The position numbers and the translations under genes were made by a program. Below, in pieces: positions 53,175 to 62,627 of a DNA stretch of 64,000 nucleotides. This DNA is from Arthrobacter rhizosphaerae (GTDB taxonomy: Bacteria; Actinomycetota; Actinomycetes; Actinomycetales; Micrococcaceae): the NCBI RefSeq assembly GCF_023062595.1, contig NZ_JALLAN010000006.1:124001-188000 (forward strand), in the 5' to 3' direction. Numbering within the stretch: position 1 is the first letter of the stretch; every line of letters begins with the position of its first letter. The notes beneath the pieces were generated by a model. It did not search any database, had not been told where the DNA came from, and was given only the letters and a program-made list of their open reading frames with translations.

Positions 53175-53600
53175 ATGGCTGAAGACTTCGTCGTCGTCGG
53201 CGGCCTGGTCCTCCCCTGGGGTACGAGTTGTGGTCGTCCCGGAATCTGGATGGACATCACGGAACGGAGATTAGTCTTCCGCCACAGGTTCTTTGGTCGA
53301 TTCATCGGTCCGTGGATTGTTGAACATGAGCGGATAGCGAGCGTGTACCCGGAGCGCGGAGCTTTGGGGACCGCGGCCGCGTCTGACCGTTACAGAATCC
53401 GGACTCGAAGTGTGCAACGGGGACAAAACCCACTACATCCCATTTACTGCCATCGAAGACATCCAAACCCGTACAAATTCGTCATCACAGCACACGGCAA
53501 AAGTACAGCAGCCAAGTGGGCCTACCGGAGGATGCAGGCATCCGTATCAACTTCCATACGACTGGAGCCTACACCCGGCCCAGCAGTAGGTACCGCCCGT
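53175..53600 (+). pseudogene. Deletion-fused copy of the PH-like gene pair
   Basis: From ATG at 53175 the protein DFVVVGGLVLPWGTSCGRPG, then IWMDITERRLVFRHRFFGRF and IASVYPERGALG is a close relative of the gene at 23088-23438. At about 53370 it breaks off, and in another frame the sequence continues RLTVTESGLEVCNGDKTHYI, then PFTAIEDI, which matches the gene at 22506-22958. A third frame then gives YKFVITAHGK, equal to its YRVVITARGR. So the 3' part of gene 1 and the 5' part of gene 2 were deleted and further frameshifts accumulated. Confidence 0.75.
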
Positions 53601-53689
53601 CAGCCGGTGCCTGAGCGGGACGCTACATGGCCGTCCGGTCTTGCCGCGGACGGTGTGATCATGCGACGCCGGGATGAGGAGAATGTGGG

Positions 53690-54466
53690 TCAGGTCGGTA
53701 ACTCTGCGCGTCGCTGAGCGGTGACGAGATAATTCGGTTGGGTCGCGTCGTACGTGGACCCTGCGAGGCTTAGACCTGCGGCCGCGACATCGGCTAGGAG
53801 TTCCTCGTGGCGGAAGGGCCAGATCGGCAGCAGTTCGTTCGTCACCTGCAGCTGGTCACCGTCCTGGAGTGCTGCCACGGAGATCTGCAGGTGGTGTTCG
53901 GCGTCCCATGAAGGCGGCACCTGCCAGGAGTACACCACCACTGCCTTGCGGCCGGCGCGTTCCACGAGCCGGTCCCAGACGTCCAGCCTGCTGCCGGCTG
54001 AGCGGATCTGCTCCCAGTTGCGGGAGGTCAGCGCCAGCACCCCATCTGTCGCCAACACGAATGCCATACCGTCGAGTGCGGCGCGCCGGCCACTGCGTCC
54101 GACGGCGTGCGCGAGCGAGTTCCCGACACACAACACAGCGTCGAACCGGTCCTGCCAGCCTTGATCGGGTAGCTGGTCCCAGCGGCATACCCGCGTCGAC
54201 ACCTCGACTCCGTGAGCGCGAGCCAGCGCCTGGGTCCGCTCGACCATCGCCGGGCTGGCATCGCACGCGGTGACCCGGAACCCGGCCTCAGCCAGCCCCA
54301 CCGCCAGCAACCCAATCCCGCAGGCGCAGTCCAAGATCTGTCCCCCCGGGTCGAGCCCCGCCGTCACCATCTCGAACGCCTGCGCATTGCCCGCCGGGGA
54401 CGCCTTAGCATCCGGCACCAGCCACTCATACACCGACGCCAATGACCCGTAAGCAACCTCACCCAC
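53690..54466 (-). CDS. SAM-dependent methyltransferase
   Basis: 258 residues from a GTG at 54466 with GGGAGG upstream. Motif I is GGQILDCACGIGLLAVGLAE, then VTACDASPAMVERTQALARA; FDAVLCVGNSLAHAVG and FVLATDGVLALTSRNWEQIR resemble glycine/sarcosine N-methyltransferase-like enzymes. Acceptor unknown. A GTG at 54496 is an alternative start. It stands alone. Confidence 0.82.
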   Translation of the reverse strand: MGEVAYGSLASVYEWLVPDAKASPAGNAQAFEMVTAGLDPGGQILDCACGIGLLAVGLAEAGFRVTACDASPAMVERTQALARAHGVEVSTRVCRWDQLPDQGWQDRFDAVLCVGNSLAHAVGRSGRRAALDGMAFVLATDGVLALTSRNWEQIRSAGSRLDVWDRLVERAGRKAVVVYSWQVPPSWDAEHHLQISVAALQDGDQLQVTNELLPIWPFRHEELLADVAAAGLSLAGSTYDATQPNYLVTAQRRAELPT

Positions 54467-54781
54467 AGTGATCCCTCCCCACGCACATCCTGGCACGCCC
54501 CTTGTCGCTTTGTTTGCCTTCCTGGCCGTTCATCGTAGATCGCGCGGATGCTCGGCTCAAGGCTCAAGGTTCAAGGCTCGATCGCGCCTAGCGGCGCAAA
54601 GCTCGCTCCTCCACCGGTGGGCAGCATGCGCGGGCTGCGGGCCATCGCATACCCCGATCCACTGAAGACGAATCGAGAGGCCGCAAGCGCTCGTGCATGG
54701 TCCGCCCCAAACTGGGTCCGTCAGCGGACGTCCGCAAGCGGATCGCTCACTGGGACGACTGACCGTCTTGGGCTCCAAGGT
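54467..54781. other. Gap with short tandem repeat
   Basis: 315 bp without a gene. GGCTCAA-GGCTCAA-GGTTCAA-GGCTC (about 54552-54578) is a 7-bp unit repeated nearly four times. Confidence 0.5.
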
Positions 54782-55804
54782 CTAGGCGTATCGATACTGC
54801 GGAGCGAACGCATCCTCCATAAGGACGCCGAACATCTCGGTTATGTAGACAGCGACACTCGCATGCTGCGCAATCAGATCAGCACCGTCGCCGAGTGCCG
54901 CACGCACTGGGTCCAGCGCTGGTGTGGCTGGGTCAGCTGCGGCGGCACGCAACAACTCCAGCCGCTGCGGACCGGAGGTATAGCCGAGTTCGAATAGCGT
55001 CCAGTGGAACAGGTGCATCAGGGCAGTATCACGGTCGAAGCCGTCATGATCGGGCATCGATGCTTTTTCCTCCGCAGTGAGGTCAAATTCGCGGTGAAGT
55101 GCCAGGCCGAAGTCCGTGAAGAGCAGCCTGCCCTCCCGTACGAGGATGTTTCCCGGGTGCACGTCAAAGTGCTGGAATCCCTGGCTGTTCATCCATGCTG
55201 TGGCTTCAAGAAGTTGGTCGACCACGTCAGGGAAGACGGTCGCCCCAGTGCCCTCATCTACACACCTGCGCACCCAGGCGCCCAGCGTCTCGGGCACGTA
55301 CTCAAGGAAGAACACCATGCTTTTAGATGCGGACTTCATCGCGGCAAGTTTGCTCTGCATTTGAGGCCAATGTGGCCCCCACTGGCGGGGAGAAGCATCG
55401 CCGTCGAACTCGCTGAGGTCTGCCTCACACGTCAGGTCCAACACTCGCCAGTTGAGCAGCAGCGGGAAGAAATCCACGGTTCCAGCTTGAACCCACGTGG
55501 AGGTTGCTTGATGTGCTGCCAGTTCCCGCCCGACCGCGTGGGTAGGGCTTCCTATGCCGTAGTGAGAGACGAAGGGAAGGTGAAGCCGGCTTGTGGTGGC
55601 AGTCGGATCAGCTTCTTCGACGCTCGTCAGTGGGAGCTGTTTCAGGAAGGCAGTCTGTTCACCGATGCGGACTTTCTTGGTTGTTCCCCCGATACCAACG
55701 CCTACTGGCTCAGCAGCATCGAGAAGCATTTGCACGCCGGCATCATCGAGCCCGGCGAGCAAAGTGGAAATACTTTGGGCTTCCTTTAAACGCGCCGTCA
55801 TCAC
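54782..55804 (-). CDS. Protein kinase-like protein
   Basis: 340 residues. The C-terminal lobe has the kinase catalytic loop QGFQHFDVHPGNILVREG (Asp and Asn of HxDxxxxN) and the metal-binding LLFTDFGLAL (DFG). A glycine-rich region VGVGIGGTTKKVRIGEQTAF with a possible lysine at FLKQL is at the N-terminus. It looks like an atypical, phosphotransferase-type kinase (lanthionine or aminoglycoside kinase-like fold), substrate unknown. Start GTG at 55804 or ATG at 55801. No membrane segment. Confidence 0.72.
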   Translation of the reverse strand: MMTARLKEAQSISTLLAGLDDAGVQMLLDAAEPVGVGIGGTTKKVRIGEQTAFLKQLPLTSVEEADPTATTSRLHLPFVSHYGIGSPTHAVGRELAAHQATSTWVQAGTVDFFPLLLNWRVLDLTCEADLSEFDGDASPRQWGPHWPQMQSKLAAMKSASKSMVFFLEYVPETLGAWVRRCVDEGTGATVFPDVVDQLLEATAWMNSQGFQHFDVHPGNILVREGRLLFTDFGLALHREFDLTAEEKASMPDHDGFDRDTALMHLFHWTLFELGYTSGPQRLELLRAAAADPATPALDPVRAALGDGADLIAQHASVAVYITEMFGVLMEDAFAPQYRYA

Positions 55805-55882
55805 TACACCCTAAGGTCCGGTGCTTGCCGCGCAAGCCCTCGGGTCAATCCTTCGGGCAGTGTCGGAACAACAGCGAGGGCG

Positions 55883-56194
55883 TCACGACACCGAGAACAC
55901 TTCAAGCGTCTTCGGCCAAACGACCACATAAAGATCTCCATCGGCCGGCCTATATGCCGCCCGTACGCCAACCCATCGTGGGTCATGTCCCAGCGATGTC
56001 ATCGCGTCCTGAAACGCTTCGAGTGGTCGGTCGGTGTGGACGAAGATGTTCATCTGGCCGGCGCCAAAGTCGTGGCCGTCTACCAAGCCGTGTGCATCCG
56101 GGAGGTCTGCGTCCAGGAGACCCTCCATCGAGATGAGCGCATCAAAGTCGGTATCAGAGGTAGCTGGCCACTGCAAAACGAGGATGTACTGCAT
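55883..56194 (-). CDS. Conserved hypothetical protein
   Basis: 103 residues, acidic and soluble: MQYILVLQWPATSDTDFDAL, DAHGLVDGHDFGAGQMNIFV, and a ending VGVRAAYRPADGDLYVVVWP. The pattern is of a small alpha/beta (ferredoxin-like) protein found alone or with other orphan genes in actinobacteria. I know no function. It lies 78 bp from the kinase gene start. Confidence 0.6.
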   Translation of the reverse strand: MQYILVLQWPATSDTDFDALISMEGLLDADLPDAHGLVDGHDFGAGQMNIFVHTDRPLEAFQDAMTSLGHDPRWVGVRAAYRPADGDLYVVVWPKTLEVFSVS

Positions 56195-56530
56195 ATCTGC
56201 CTACCAAGGGTAAGGGGGGGTGGACGGAGACCTTTGAGGAAAAACTAACATTCAGTCGTTTCGCTCGTTTTGAGAGCGTGCAGGCCCTCGCCCTTTGAGG
56301 AGTGAAGATTCTAAAGCCGGACCGTCCCGCAAGCCAATTCTTCAAGGCCACGCAAACGGTCACGGACACTGCCCTGAAGACTCCACGCGCAGTCTTGAAC
56401 GTCTCAAATACGATCGATTGATGAGGCGAGCCCGGTCACTCGCGTTGGTTTCAATATCCACGTGGCTGAGGTCGGGGCCGGCATCCAATATTGCCGTTTG
56501 TTGTTGTTGAGACCCCGGCCGCCGGCCGCG
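56195..56530. other. Intergenic region
   Basis: 336 bp with no coding signal or clear structure. Confidence 0.4.
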
Positions 56531-56698
56531 TCAATCTGATTCCGGGCCAAGGTCCAGTTCTTCTTCGTCGCCGTCCGGCACGGCTTGGTTTGCGATCAGG
56601 TCCATGCGGTCAGCAGCAGTAAGGCTGCCGTCTCTTTGGATCTCTGCGATGTCCTGGCTGTCGATTGACTCGGCCGATTCAGGGTTGGATTCGGACAT
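56531..56698 (-). CDS. Small acidic protein of 55 residues
   Basis: MSESNPESAESIDSQDIAEI begins the protein, which continues QRDGSLTAADRMDLIANQAV and PDGDEEELDLGPESD. ATG at 56698 with GGAGA seven bases upstream; stop TGA at 56531. It is extremely acidic and probably disordered apart from one helix (TAADRMDLIANQA). The good ribosome site and codon pattern make it likely to be real. Function unknown. Confidence 0.6.
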   Translation of the reverse strand: MSESNPESAESIDSQDIAEIQRDGSLTAADRMDLIANQAVPDGDEEELDLGPESD

Positions 56699-56786
56699 CT
56701 TCGTCTCCCTTGTGGTCCATAACTGCTACCTGGATGGCCAGAATAGCTTCGTCAATCCAGCCAGTCCAGTCCCCCCTTCCATGGCC

Positions 56787-56804
56787 TTCTCCAACGTTGT
56801 AAAC
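56787..56804. promoter_or_regulatory. Candidate LacI-type operator before the GH43-like gene
   Basis: TTCTCCAACGTTGTAAAC matches the reverse complement of the GH51 operator at 14 of 18 positions, 8 bp from the start codon at 56813. Confidence 0.55.
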
Positions 56805-56812
56805 TCTTCGTC

Positions 56813-57796
56813 ATGATCCCTGACTCCCCTCTCTTCCGCTGCCCCGTATTCGACGGCGCCGCCGACCCCACAGTCATCCACAAGCGCGGCACGCAAGAGT
56901 GGTGGATGTTTTACACCGCACGCCGGGCAACACTTGCGGCGGACGGATGTGAATGGATTACCGGCACCCGGATCGGGGTCGCCGTCTCCCGGGATGGTGG
57001 ATCGTCCTGGGAGTACCGCGGCGTGGTGGACGGTCTGGATCCGGAGGAATCTCCCGGTCTCAACACGCACTGGGCGCCGGAGGTTGTTTGGCACGAGGGG
57101 AAGTACCACATGTTCCTCACATGGGGTGCCGGAGCACCCGGAACATGGGCTGAACAGACAGAGCGCCGTTTGGTTCACTTCACCAGCGATGACCTTGAGC
57201 AGTGGGACTTCATCGAAAGGATCGACGTCGGTTCAGAGAACGTGATCGACGCCGCCTTCGCTGTGGTGGCGGACGGCCAACCACGCCTGTGGTTCAAAGA
57301 TGAAGTAGACGGCGCCACCACCTGGTCAGCCGTGAGCAACGATGCAACAGGCCTCACCGGCTGGCGGCCGGAAGGGCAGGTGATTGGCCGCCCCGCCCAC
57401 GAAGGGCCCAACGTTTTCCTGCTGGGAGGGTGGTACTGGATGGTGGTGGACGAATGGCGCGGCCAGGCTGTGCACCGTTCTGTAGACGGCCTGATGTGGG
57501 AGCGGCAGGAGGCCAACAACGGACTCATCCTCGACGCTCCCGGGAGCGGCCCCGATGACGCTACGTATGGCAGACATGCAGATGTTGTCACCCAGGGCGA
57601 CCATGCCTACATTTTCTACTTCACCCATCCCGAGTGGCAGGACACAGAAATGGTCAACGGACTGCTCGACCCCGCCCAGGCACTGCGGGAGCAGCGCACC
57701 AGCATCCACGCGGCCCGCCTCCACGTAGAAGGGGGAGTCCTGGTCTGCACCCGAGACCTGGACTCCCCCGTCAACCTGGACCCTGCCCTTATCTGA
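56813..57796 (+). CDS. GH43-like glycoside hydrolase
   Basis: 327 residues, a five-bladed beta-propeller type. It begins RCPVFDGAADPTVIHKRGTQ, where the Asp of 'DP' is the usual general base; HWAPEVVWHEGKYHMFLTWG and HEGPNVFLLGGWYWMVVDEW (acidic residue at EGP) are the other blade motifs. No signal peptide, so it acts inside the cell on arabino- or xylo-oligosaccharides. A LacI-type site lies 8 bp before the ATG. It converges with the GH51 gene. Confidence 0.78.
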   Translation: MIPDSPLFRCPVFDGAADPTVIHKRGTQEWWMFYTARRATLAADGCEWITGTRIGVAVSRDGGSSWEYRGVVDGLDPEESPGLNTHWAPEVVWHEGKYHMFLTWGAGAPGTWAEQTERRLVHFTSDDLEQWDFIERIDVGSENVIDAAFAVVADGQPRLWFKDEVDGATTWSAVSNDATGLTGWRPEGQVIGRPAHEGPNVFLLGGWYWMVVDEWRGQAVHRSVDGLMWERQEANNGLILDAPGSGPDDATYGRHADVVTQGDHAYIFYFTHPEWQDTEMVNGLLDPAQALREQRTSIHAARLHVEGGVLVCTRDLDSPVNLDPALI

Positions 57797-57821
57797 GCAA
57801 TACCCGGCTCCTAGCTAGTCG

Positions 57822-59357
57822 CTAGGCGTCCACAGCAAGGCGGATCATGCTCCAGGACACCGCCGGAAGCTCGGCGGTGAGCCGCCCGCCGTCGAGCTTT
57901 GCCGAAGGGTTTTCGGTGGGCAGGACCGACGTCGAATCGTCAGCGGTTGCCTGCCAGTACGGGTCCTTGTTCGCGTAGGTCACAGCCTCGACGACGCGCA
58001 CGTTGCCCAATCCAGCGACGGCAGCATCCAAGGTGAGCGCATCCGTGACCGATCGGTTTACGGCGAACACCACCGCCTCACCCGTCTCGGCGTCGAAGGT
58101 GGCCACTGCTGACAGCGCGTCGAAGTTCTCGATTTTCCCGGCGTTGAGCGAAGGCGATTCCAGTGCAACCTTCAGCACGGTACCCGCGGCGTGGCGGGAG
58201 GTGAGCGCGAAGGGGTGGAACGAGGTCTGCTTCCAGGCGCGGCCACCCGGCTCGGTCATGATCGGGGCAATAACGTTAACCAACTGGGCAAGGCTGGCGG
58301 AGTGCACCCGGTCCGTGTTCCGGAGCAGGGTGATCAGGAGATCACCGACGACGACGGCGTCCGCCACCGTGTAGCGGTCCTCCAGCAGCACGGGTGCCAC
58401 GGGCCAGTCCTTGCCGCTCGGAACCTTGGATTCCGCGCGGCTGCCATGCCAGACATTCCACTCATCAAAGGAAATGTTCACCTGCTTGGAGGACTTCTTG
58501 ACCGACTTCACGTGGTCGATGTGGGCCACGGTGTCGCGGATGAACTGATCCATCTTGTGGCCCGCGGAAAGGTGCTCCTGCAGGTCGCCGAAGTCTTCAA
58601 AGTACTGGTGGGCGGAAACGAGGTCCACCAGGTCGTAGGTCTCCGTCAGGACAACACGCTCCCATTCCCCAAAGGTGTCCATACCGGGTGAGGAGCTTCC
58701 GCAGGCCACGAGCTCCAGGTCAGGCTCGATCATCCGCATGCCTCGCGCTGTGTCCGCTGCGAGGCGTCCGTACTCCAGGGCGTTCTTGTGGCCGATCTGC
58801 CAGGGACCGTCCATTTCGTTGCCAAGGCACCACATCTTAATGCCATAGCCGGTCTCCGCGCCGTTGGCCCGGCGCTGATCCGAGAACGCGGTGCCGCCGT
58901 CGATGTTGCAGTATTCAAGAAGGTCCAGAGCCTCCTGAGTGCCCCGGGTTCCGAGGTTTACGGCCATCATTGGTTCGACGCCGGCCTTCACAGTCCATTT
59001 GGCGAACTCGTCCACGCCAACGTGGTTCGGGTCCGTGGTGTGCCAAGCGAGGTCCAGACGGACCGGGCGCTTTTCCACGGGCCCCACACCGTCTTCCCAC
59101 CGGTAGCCGGAGACGAAGTTTCCGCCGGGGTAGCGAATGGTGGAAACCCCGAGCTCGCGCGTGAGCTCAAGCACGTCGGTGCGGAAGCCGTCCTCGTCAG
59201 CAGAAGGATGGCCGGGCTCGAAAATACCCGTATAGACGCAGCGGCCCAAGTGCTCCACAAAGGAGCCGAAAGTTCTCCTGCGTACCGGCCCAACCGTGAA
59301 GGCGGGGTCGATGGTGATCTGTGCCGTGGCTGATTCAGTATTGCCTGTATTACTCAA
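57822..59357 (-). CDS. GH51 alpha-L-arabinofuranosidase
   Basis: 511 residues from a TTG start with GAGGAT upstream. Acid/base Glu181 in MWCLGNEMDGPWQIGH and nucleophile Glu299 in NISFDEWNVWHGS are present; STIRYPGGNFVSGYRWEDGV and GTRGTQEALDLLEYCN are GH51 hallmarks. It releases L-arabinose from arabino-oligosaccharides in the cytosol, feeding the araBDA operon nearby. A 20-bp LacI-type palindrome lies 20 bp upstream of the start. Confidence 0.93.
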   Translation of the reverse strand: MSNTGNTESATAQITIDPAFTVGPVRRRTFGSFVEHLGRCVYTGIFEPGHPSADEDGFRTDVLELTRELGVSTIRYPGGNFVSGYRWEDGVGPVEKRPVRLDLAWHTTDPNHVGVDEFAKWTVKAGVEPMMAVNLGTRGTQEALDLLEYCNIDGGTAFSDQRRANGAETGYGIKMWCLGNEMDGPWQIGHKNALEYGRLAADTARGMRMIEPDLELVACGSSSPGMDTFGEWERVVLTETYDLVDLVSAHQYFEDFGDLQEHLSAGHKMDQFIRDTVAHIDHVKSVKKSSKQVNISFDEWNVWHGSRAESKVPSGKDWPVAPVLLEDRYTVADAVVVGDLLITLLRNTDRVHSASLAQLVNVIAPIMTEPGGRAWKQTSFHPFALTSRHAAGTVLKVALESPSLNAGKIENFDALSAVATFDAETGEAVVFAVNRSVTDALTLDAAVAGLGNVRVVEAVTYANKDPYWQATADDSTSVLPTENPSAKLDGGRLTAELPAVSWSMIRLAVDA

Positions 59358-59376
59358 GGGAAGGATCCTCGCTCTA

Positions 59377-59396
59377 GTTCTACAACGTTATAGAAC
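59377..59396. promoter_or_regulatory. LacI-type operator upstream of the GH51 gene
   Basis: A 20-bp near-palindrome, arms GTTCTA and TAGAAC around CAACGTTA (18 of 20 positions symmetric). The central 14 bases equal the site at 17665-17678. Confidence 0.82.
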
Positions 59397-59889
59397 ATTC
59401 TTGAAGATAGAGCTTGGTACGTCAAGGGATTTGGAATATCAGCCCCGAAATTCCTCCTCAATGGATAGACGCTGCCGCCGCGCCCCCCAGCAGCGCGGCG
59501 ACAGCTTGGGTGAACAGAGAGAGAGGCCAACCTGGACTTTGGCAACAGTCGATCAACCCGGGCAGGGTTGTTCAGCCCGCTGCTCGGCCAGGAAAGGTGC
59601 CGGGTGTCTGGCCGGGTGACCCGGCCAGACAGCCGGTATCGAAAGCCGACTAACTATGGACAGCTAGTCGGTCGGGGCCAAGGGGTCCGGCCAGTTGCCG
59701 ACGGCGCCCCGCACCACATGCGGCCACCAACCGGTCCGCCCTTTGGCGGAGGACCGTTCCCGGGTTATGGCCCGGGCACAGTCCAGTCGGGTGCAAACAG
59801 ACATGAGATTCTCCTGACTGAAGTTTCATTCCGAACGCTGACAGCGTCCGGGGCCTTCGTCTGCCTGGAAAAGGGCAGAGTTGACCCAT
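59397..59889. other. Non-coding region with a perfect hairpin
   Basis: Nearly 500 bp between two minus-strand genes. It has a perfect 12-bp stem, TGTCTGGCCGGG, loop TGA (59605-59631), but no T run. I see no gene here, though several frames stay open because of the high GC. Confidence 0.5.
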
Positions 59890-60900
59890 TCAGTCGGGGG
59901 TGGACCCGGGATCGAAAGGTGGAGCGGCGGGTGGCAGCTCCTGGAGGCTGGGCATTCTGCCAAAGCGAGCCGCCAAGGGAATTGCCCAGAACGCTGGCAC
60001 ATCCGCCCAGGCCTGGGCCCCGCCACCGGCAGATCCGGTAGTTGCGGAACCTGGAACGGCAGATAGGGCAGCCTGGAGGCGCCGTTCTCCGGGGACGGGT
60101 GTCTCCGGTACCGGCGCTGATCCAGCGGGCTCTCCCATAACCGCCAGCGCGTGCAGCGCAGGCGGGATCAAAAGCGCCTGACCTGTTCTTGTTCCTGCCG
60201 TGATTTGACCAGCGGGGTCACCATCCGGGGATGGCGAAGTCAGCCCGGAGTTTGCCTCAATGGCTGCGATACCTGACTGGTCTGCCGGCGCTTCGCTGGT
60301 TTGGCCGTCTTCGGTACCCTCTTGACCCGGTAGAGGGACACCAGGAACGGGGGGAAGCATCTCCGGCAGAACAGGCGAAACTACATCGGTTCCTGGCAAC
60401 GGAGCCGGCGGGACAATGTCCACGACGCCGTCCACCACGCCCGGCAGGACGCCCACGACGCCGTCCACCACGCCCGGCAGGACGCCGTCGACGATCTCCA
60501 CAACGTCCGTGACCACCGGCAGTGCGGGATCTACCGTTGAATCAACGACCCCCACTACCTCAGCGAGTCCTGCGTCGACGGCCGGAAGGGTGCCCGCGAC
60601 GGTCTCAGTAACGGCATCGGTCACGCTATCGGTCACCGTGTTCACTGTTCCGGTCACGGCATCTGTTACCGGCAGCAGCGTGTTCGCCGGGGGTTCGGCA
60701 GCCGGAAGCGGCACGGCTGTGGCGGCGGCATCCTTCAGAGTGGTGGTGCCGGTCTCCGTCAACTGAGGCACGAGGTCAGGATCCAGCAGGGCGGCGTTCG
60801 CGGTTCCGGCGCTCCAGATCAGCCAGGTCAAGGCCGCGAAAACGGCAAATAGAAGAGGGCGCAGGACACTTCGGCGACGATCATTTGGCGCGAGGTCCAT
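59890..60900 (-). CDS. Secreted low-complexity repetitive protein
   Basis: 336 residues. A signal peptide (SVLRPLLFAVFAALTWLIWS, cleavage likely after ANAA) leads a Val/Asp/Pro-rich chain with tandem repeats such as VDGVLPGVVDGVVGVLPGVV and DAVTGTVNTVTDSVTDAVTE. No anchor motif or catalytic domain is visible. It is probably a cell-surface or spore-coat-like linker protein. The C-terminal ~60 residues (Pro/Ala/Gly-rich) may be affected by a frame error, since another frame continues open. Confidence 0.65.
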   Translation of the reverse strand: MDLAPNDRRRSVLRPLLFAVFAALTWLIWSAGTANAALLDPDLVPQLTETGTTTLKDAAATAVPLPAAEPPANTLLPVTDAVTGTVNTVTDSVTDAVTETVAGTLPAVDAGLAEVVGVVDSTVDPALPVVTDVVEIVDGVLPGVVDGVVGVLPGVVDGVVDIVPPAPLPGTDVVSPVLPEMLPPVPGVPLPGQEGTEDGQTSEAPADQSGIAAIEANSGLTSPSPDGDPAGQITAGTRTGQALLIPPALHALAVMGEPAGSAPVPETPVPGERRLQAALSAVPGSATTGSAGGGAQAWADVPAFWAIPLAARFGRMPSLQELPPAAPPFDPGSTPD

Positions 60901-61081
60901 TTTTCACCCCCACATGCACAACGGGAGGCCAGAATACGCCCAACGCCATAGCCTCGTCTAGACCACGGCGCTGCGTTCCAGAACCTGGCAGACCCCGCAG
61001 GCGAACAGACTTAAACAGAAGCGGGGTGTGGCAGATATTCGCCGCACCCCGCTCTGTTCCCACAAAGGGAAGTGTCAGCCC

Positions 61082-62602
61082 TTAGAGCCCGCCAGCCAGT
61101 TTGTAGTAGGCGGCGTTCCAGTTCAGTTCTTTCTTGAACTGTTTGATGGTGGTGTTTTCGTCGATGGTGAGCAGTTCCGTCTGGGCAATCTCGGCGAAGT
61201 CCTCGAACACATCCATCCCGACGGCGGTGGAAAGCACCGTGTGGTGCGCCGCTCCGGCGGTGAGCCAGGCCGCAGCAGACGTGGCGAAGTCCGGCTTGGG
61301 TGACCACAGAGCCCGGGCAACGGGGAGGTTGGGCAGGGGCTGGTCGAGGTCCACGACGTCAACGGCGTTGGCTACCAAGCGGAAGCGGTCGCGCATGTCG
61401 GACAGGGCCACCACCACTCCGGGACCGGCGTCGGTGTCAAAGACCATGCGGACGGGGTCTTCCTTGCCGCCGATGCCCAGCGGGTGGATTTCAACGCGCG
61501 GCTTGGTGGCCGTCAGGGACGGGCACACCTCGAGCATGTGGGCGCCGAGGATCTTTTCCTGGCCGGGGGTGAGGTGGTAGGTGTAGTCCTCCATGAGCGA
61601 GGCACCGCCGGGGAGCCCCGCGCCCATAACCTTGGCGGCGCGGACCAGGATTGCTGTCTTCCAGTCACCCTCGGCGCCGAAGCCGTAGCCGTCGGCCATG
61701 AGCCGCTGAACGGCCATGCCCGGGAGCTGCCGGAGCGCGCCGAGGTCCTCGAAGGACGTGGTGAACGCGGCGGAACCGTTGGCTTCCAGGAAGCTGCGCA
61801 GGCCGAGTTCGATCCGTGCGCTGTAGCGCAGCGACTCGTGCCGGGCGCCACCGGCCTTCAGCTCCTCAGCCACCTCATAGAGATCCTCGTATTCAGCGAC
61901 CAGCTTGTCGACATCGGAATCTGCAGCGCCATGCACGGCGTCGGCGAGTTCGTTCACGGACCAGGTGTTGACCGAAACGCCGAACCGGAGTTCGGCTTCG
62001 GTCTTGTCCCCCTCGGTGACCGCGACGTTGCGCATGTTGTCACCAAAGCGGGTCAGTTTCAGGGTCCGGACGGCGGCCCAGCCGGCGGAGGCGCGCTGCC
62101 AGACACCCACCTGGCGGGTGACCTCGGGGTTGGACACGTGGCCCACAACAGTTTTGCGCGGGATGCCCAGGCGGGACTGGATGTAGCCGAATTCGCGGTC
62201 GCCGTGAGCGGCCTGGTTCAGGTTCATGAAGTCAAAGTCGATGTCCGCCCAGGGCAGTTCGACGTTGGCCTGGGTATGCAGGTGCAGGAGCGGCTTGCGG
62301 AGCAGGTCCAGGCCCTGGATCCACATCTTGGCCGGCGAGAACGTGTGCATCCAAGCGGTGACGCCGATGACCTGATCAGCAGAGTTGGCTTCCAGTGCGG
62401 TGCGGCGGATCGAGTCCGAGTCGGTCAGGACGGGCTTCCAGACCACCTTGACCGGAACGGAGGATGAAGCGTTGAGCTGGTTGGCGATCTCCTGCGACTG
62501 CGCTGCGACCTGCTTCAGGACGTCCTCGCCGTAAAGGTGCTGGCTGCCGGTCAGGAACCAGACTTCATACTGCTCGAGCGAGGTGTTGTTGGCGTTGTTC
62601 AT
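61082..62602 (-). CDS. araA: L-arabinose isomerase
   Basis: 506 residues from ATG at 62602 ([20 protein letters not shown]), the normal size. [42 protein letters not shown]-like [17 protein letters not shown] and [20 protein letters not shown] with the metal ligands are conserved. It converts L-arabinose to L-ribulose (manganese enzyme). It is the last gene of araB-araD-araA, 25 bp after araD. A longer start at 62911 overlaps araD and is rejected. Confidence 0.96.
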   Translation of the reverse strand: MNNANNTSLEQYEVWFLTGSQHLYGEDVLKQVAAQSQEIANQLNASSSVPVKVVWKPVLTDSDSIRRTALEANSADQVIGVTAWMHTFSPAKMWIQGLDLLRKPLLHLHTQANVELPWADIDFDFMNLNQAAHGDREFGYIQSRLGIPRKTVVGHVSNPEVTRQVGVWQRASAGWAAVRTLKLTRFGDNMRNVAVTEGDKTEAELRFGVSVNTWSVNELADAVHGAADSDVDKLVAEYEDLYEVAEELKAGGARHESLRYSARIELGLRSFLEANGSAAFTTSFEDLGALRQLPGMAVQRLMADGYGFGAEGDWKTAILVRAAKVMGAGLPGGASLMEDYTYHLTPGQEKILGAHMLEVCPSLTATKPRVEIHPLGIGGKEDPVRMVFDTDAGPGVVVALSDMRDRFRLVANAVDVVDLDQPLPNLPVARALWSPKPDFATSAAAWLTAGAAHHTVLSTAVGMDVFEDFAEIAQTELLTIDENTTIKQFKKELNWNAAYYKLAGGL

Positions 62603-62627
62603 GGTCTCTCCTGGAAAAAGTGGGGGC

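Noticed and set aside
59605..59631. Perfect 12-bp stem hairpin as a rho-independent terminator
   Set aside because: No T run follows on either strand and it is over 250 bp from both neighbouring gene ends; listed only as structure in the gap.
60416..60766. Threonine/serine-rich + strand frame (PSTTPGRTPTTPSTT) as a mucin-like protein
   Set aside because: It is the antisense of tandem repeats in the secreted protein on the minus strand and has no signal peptide.
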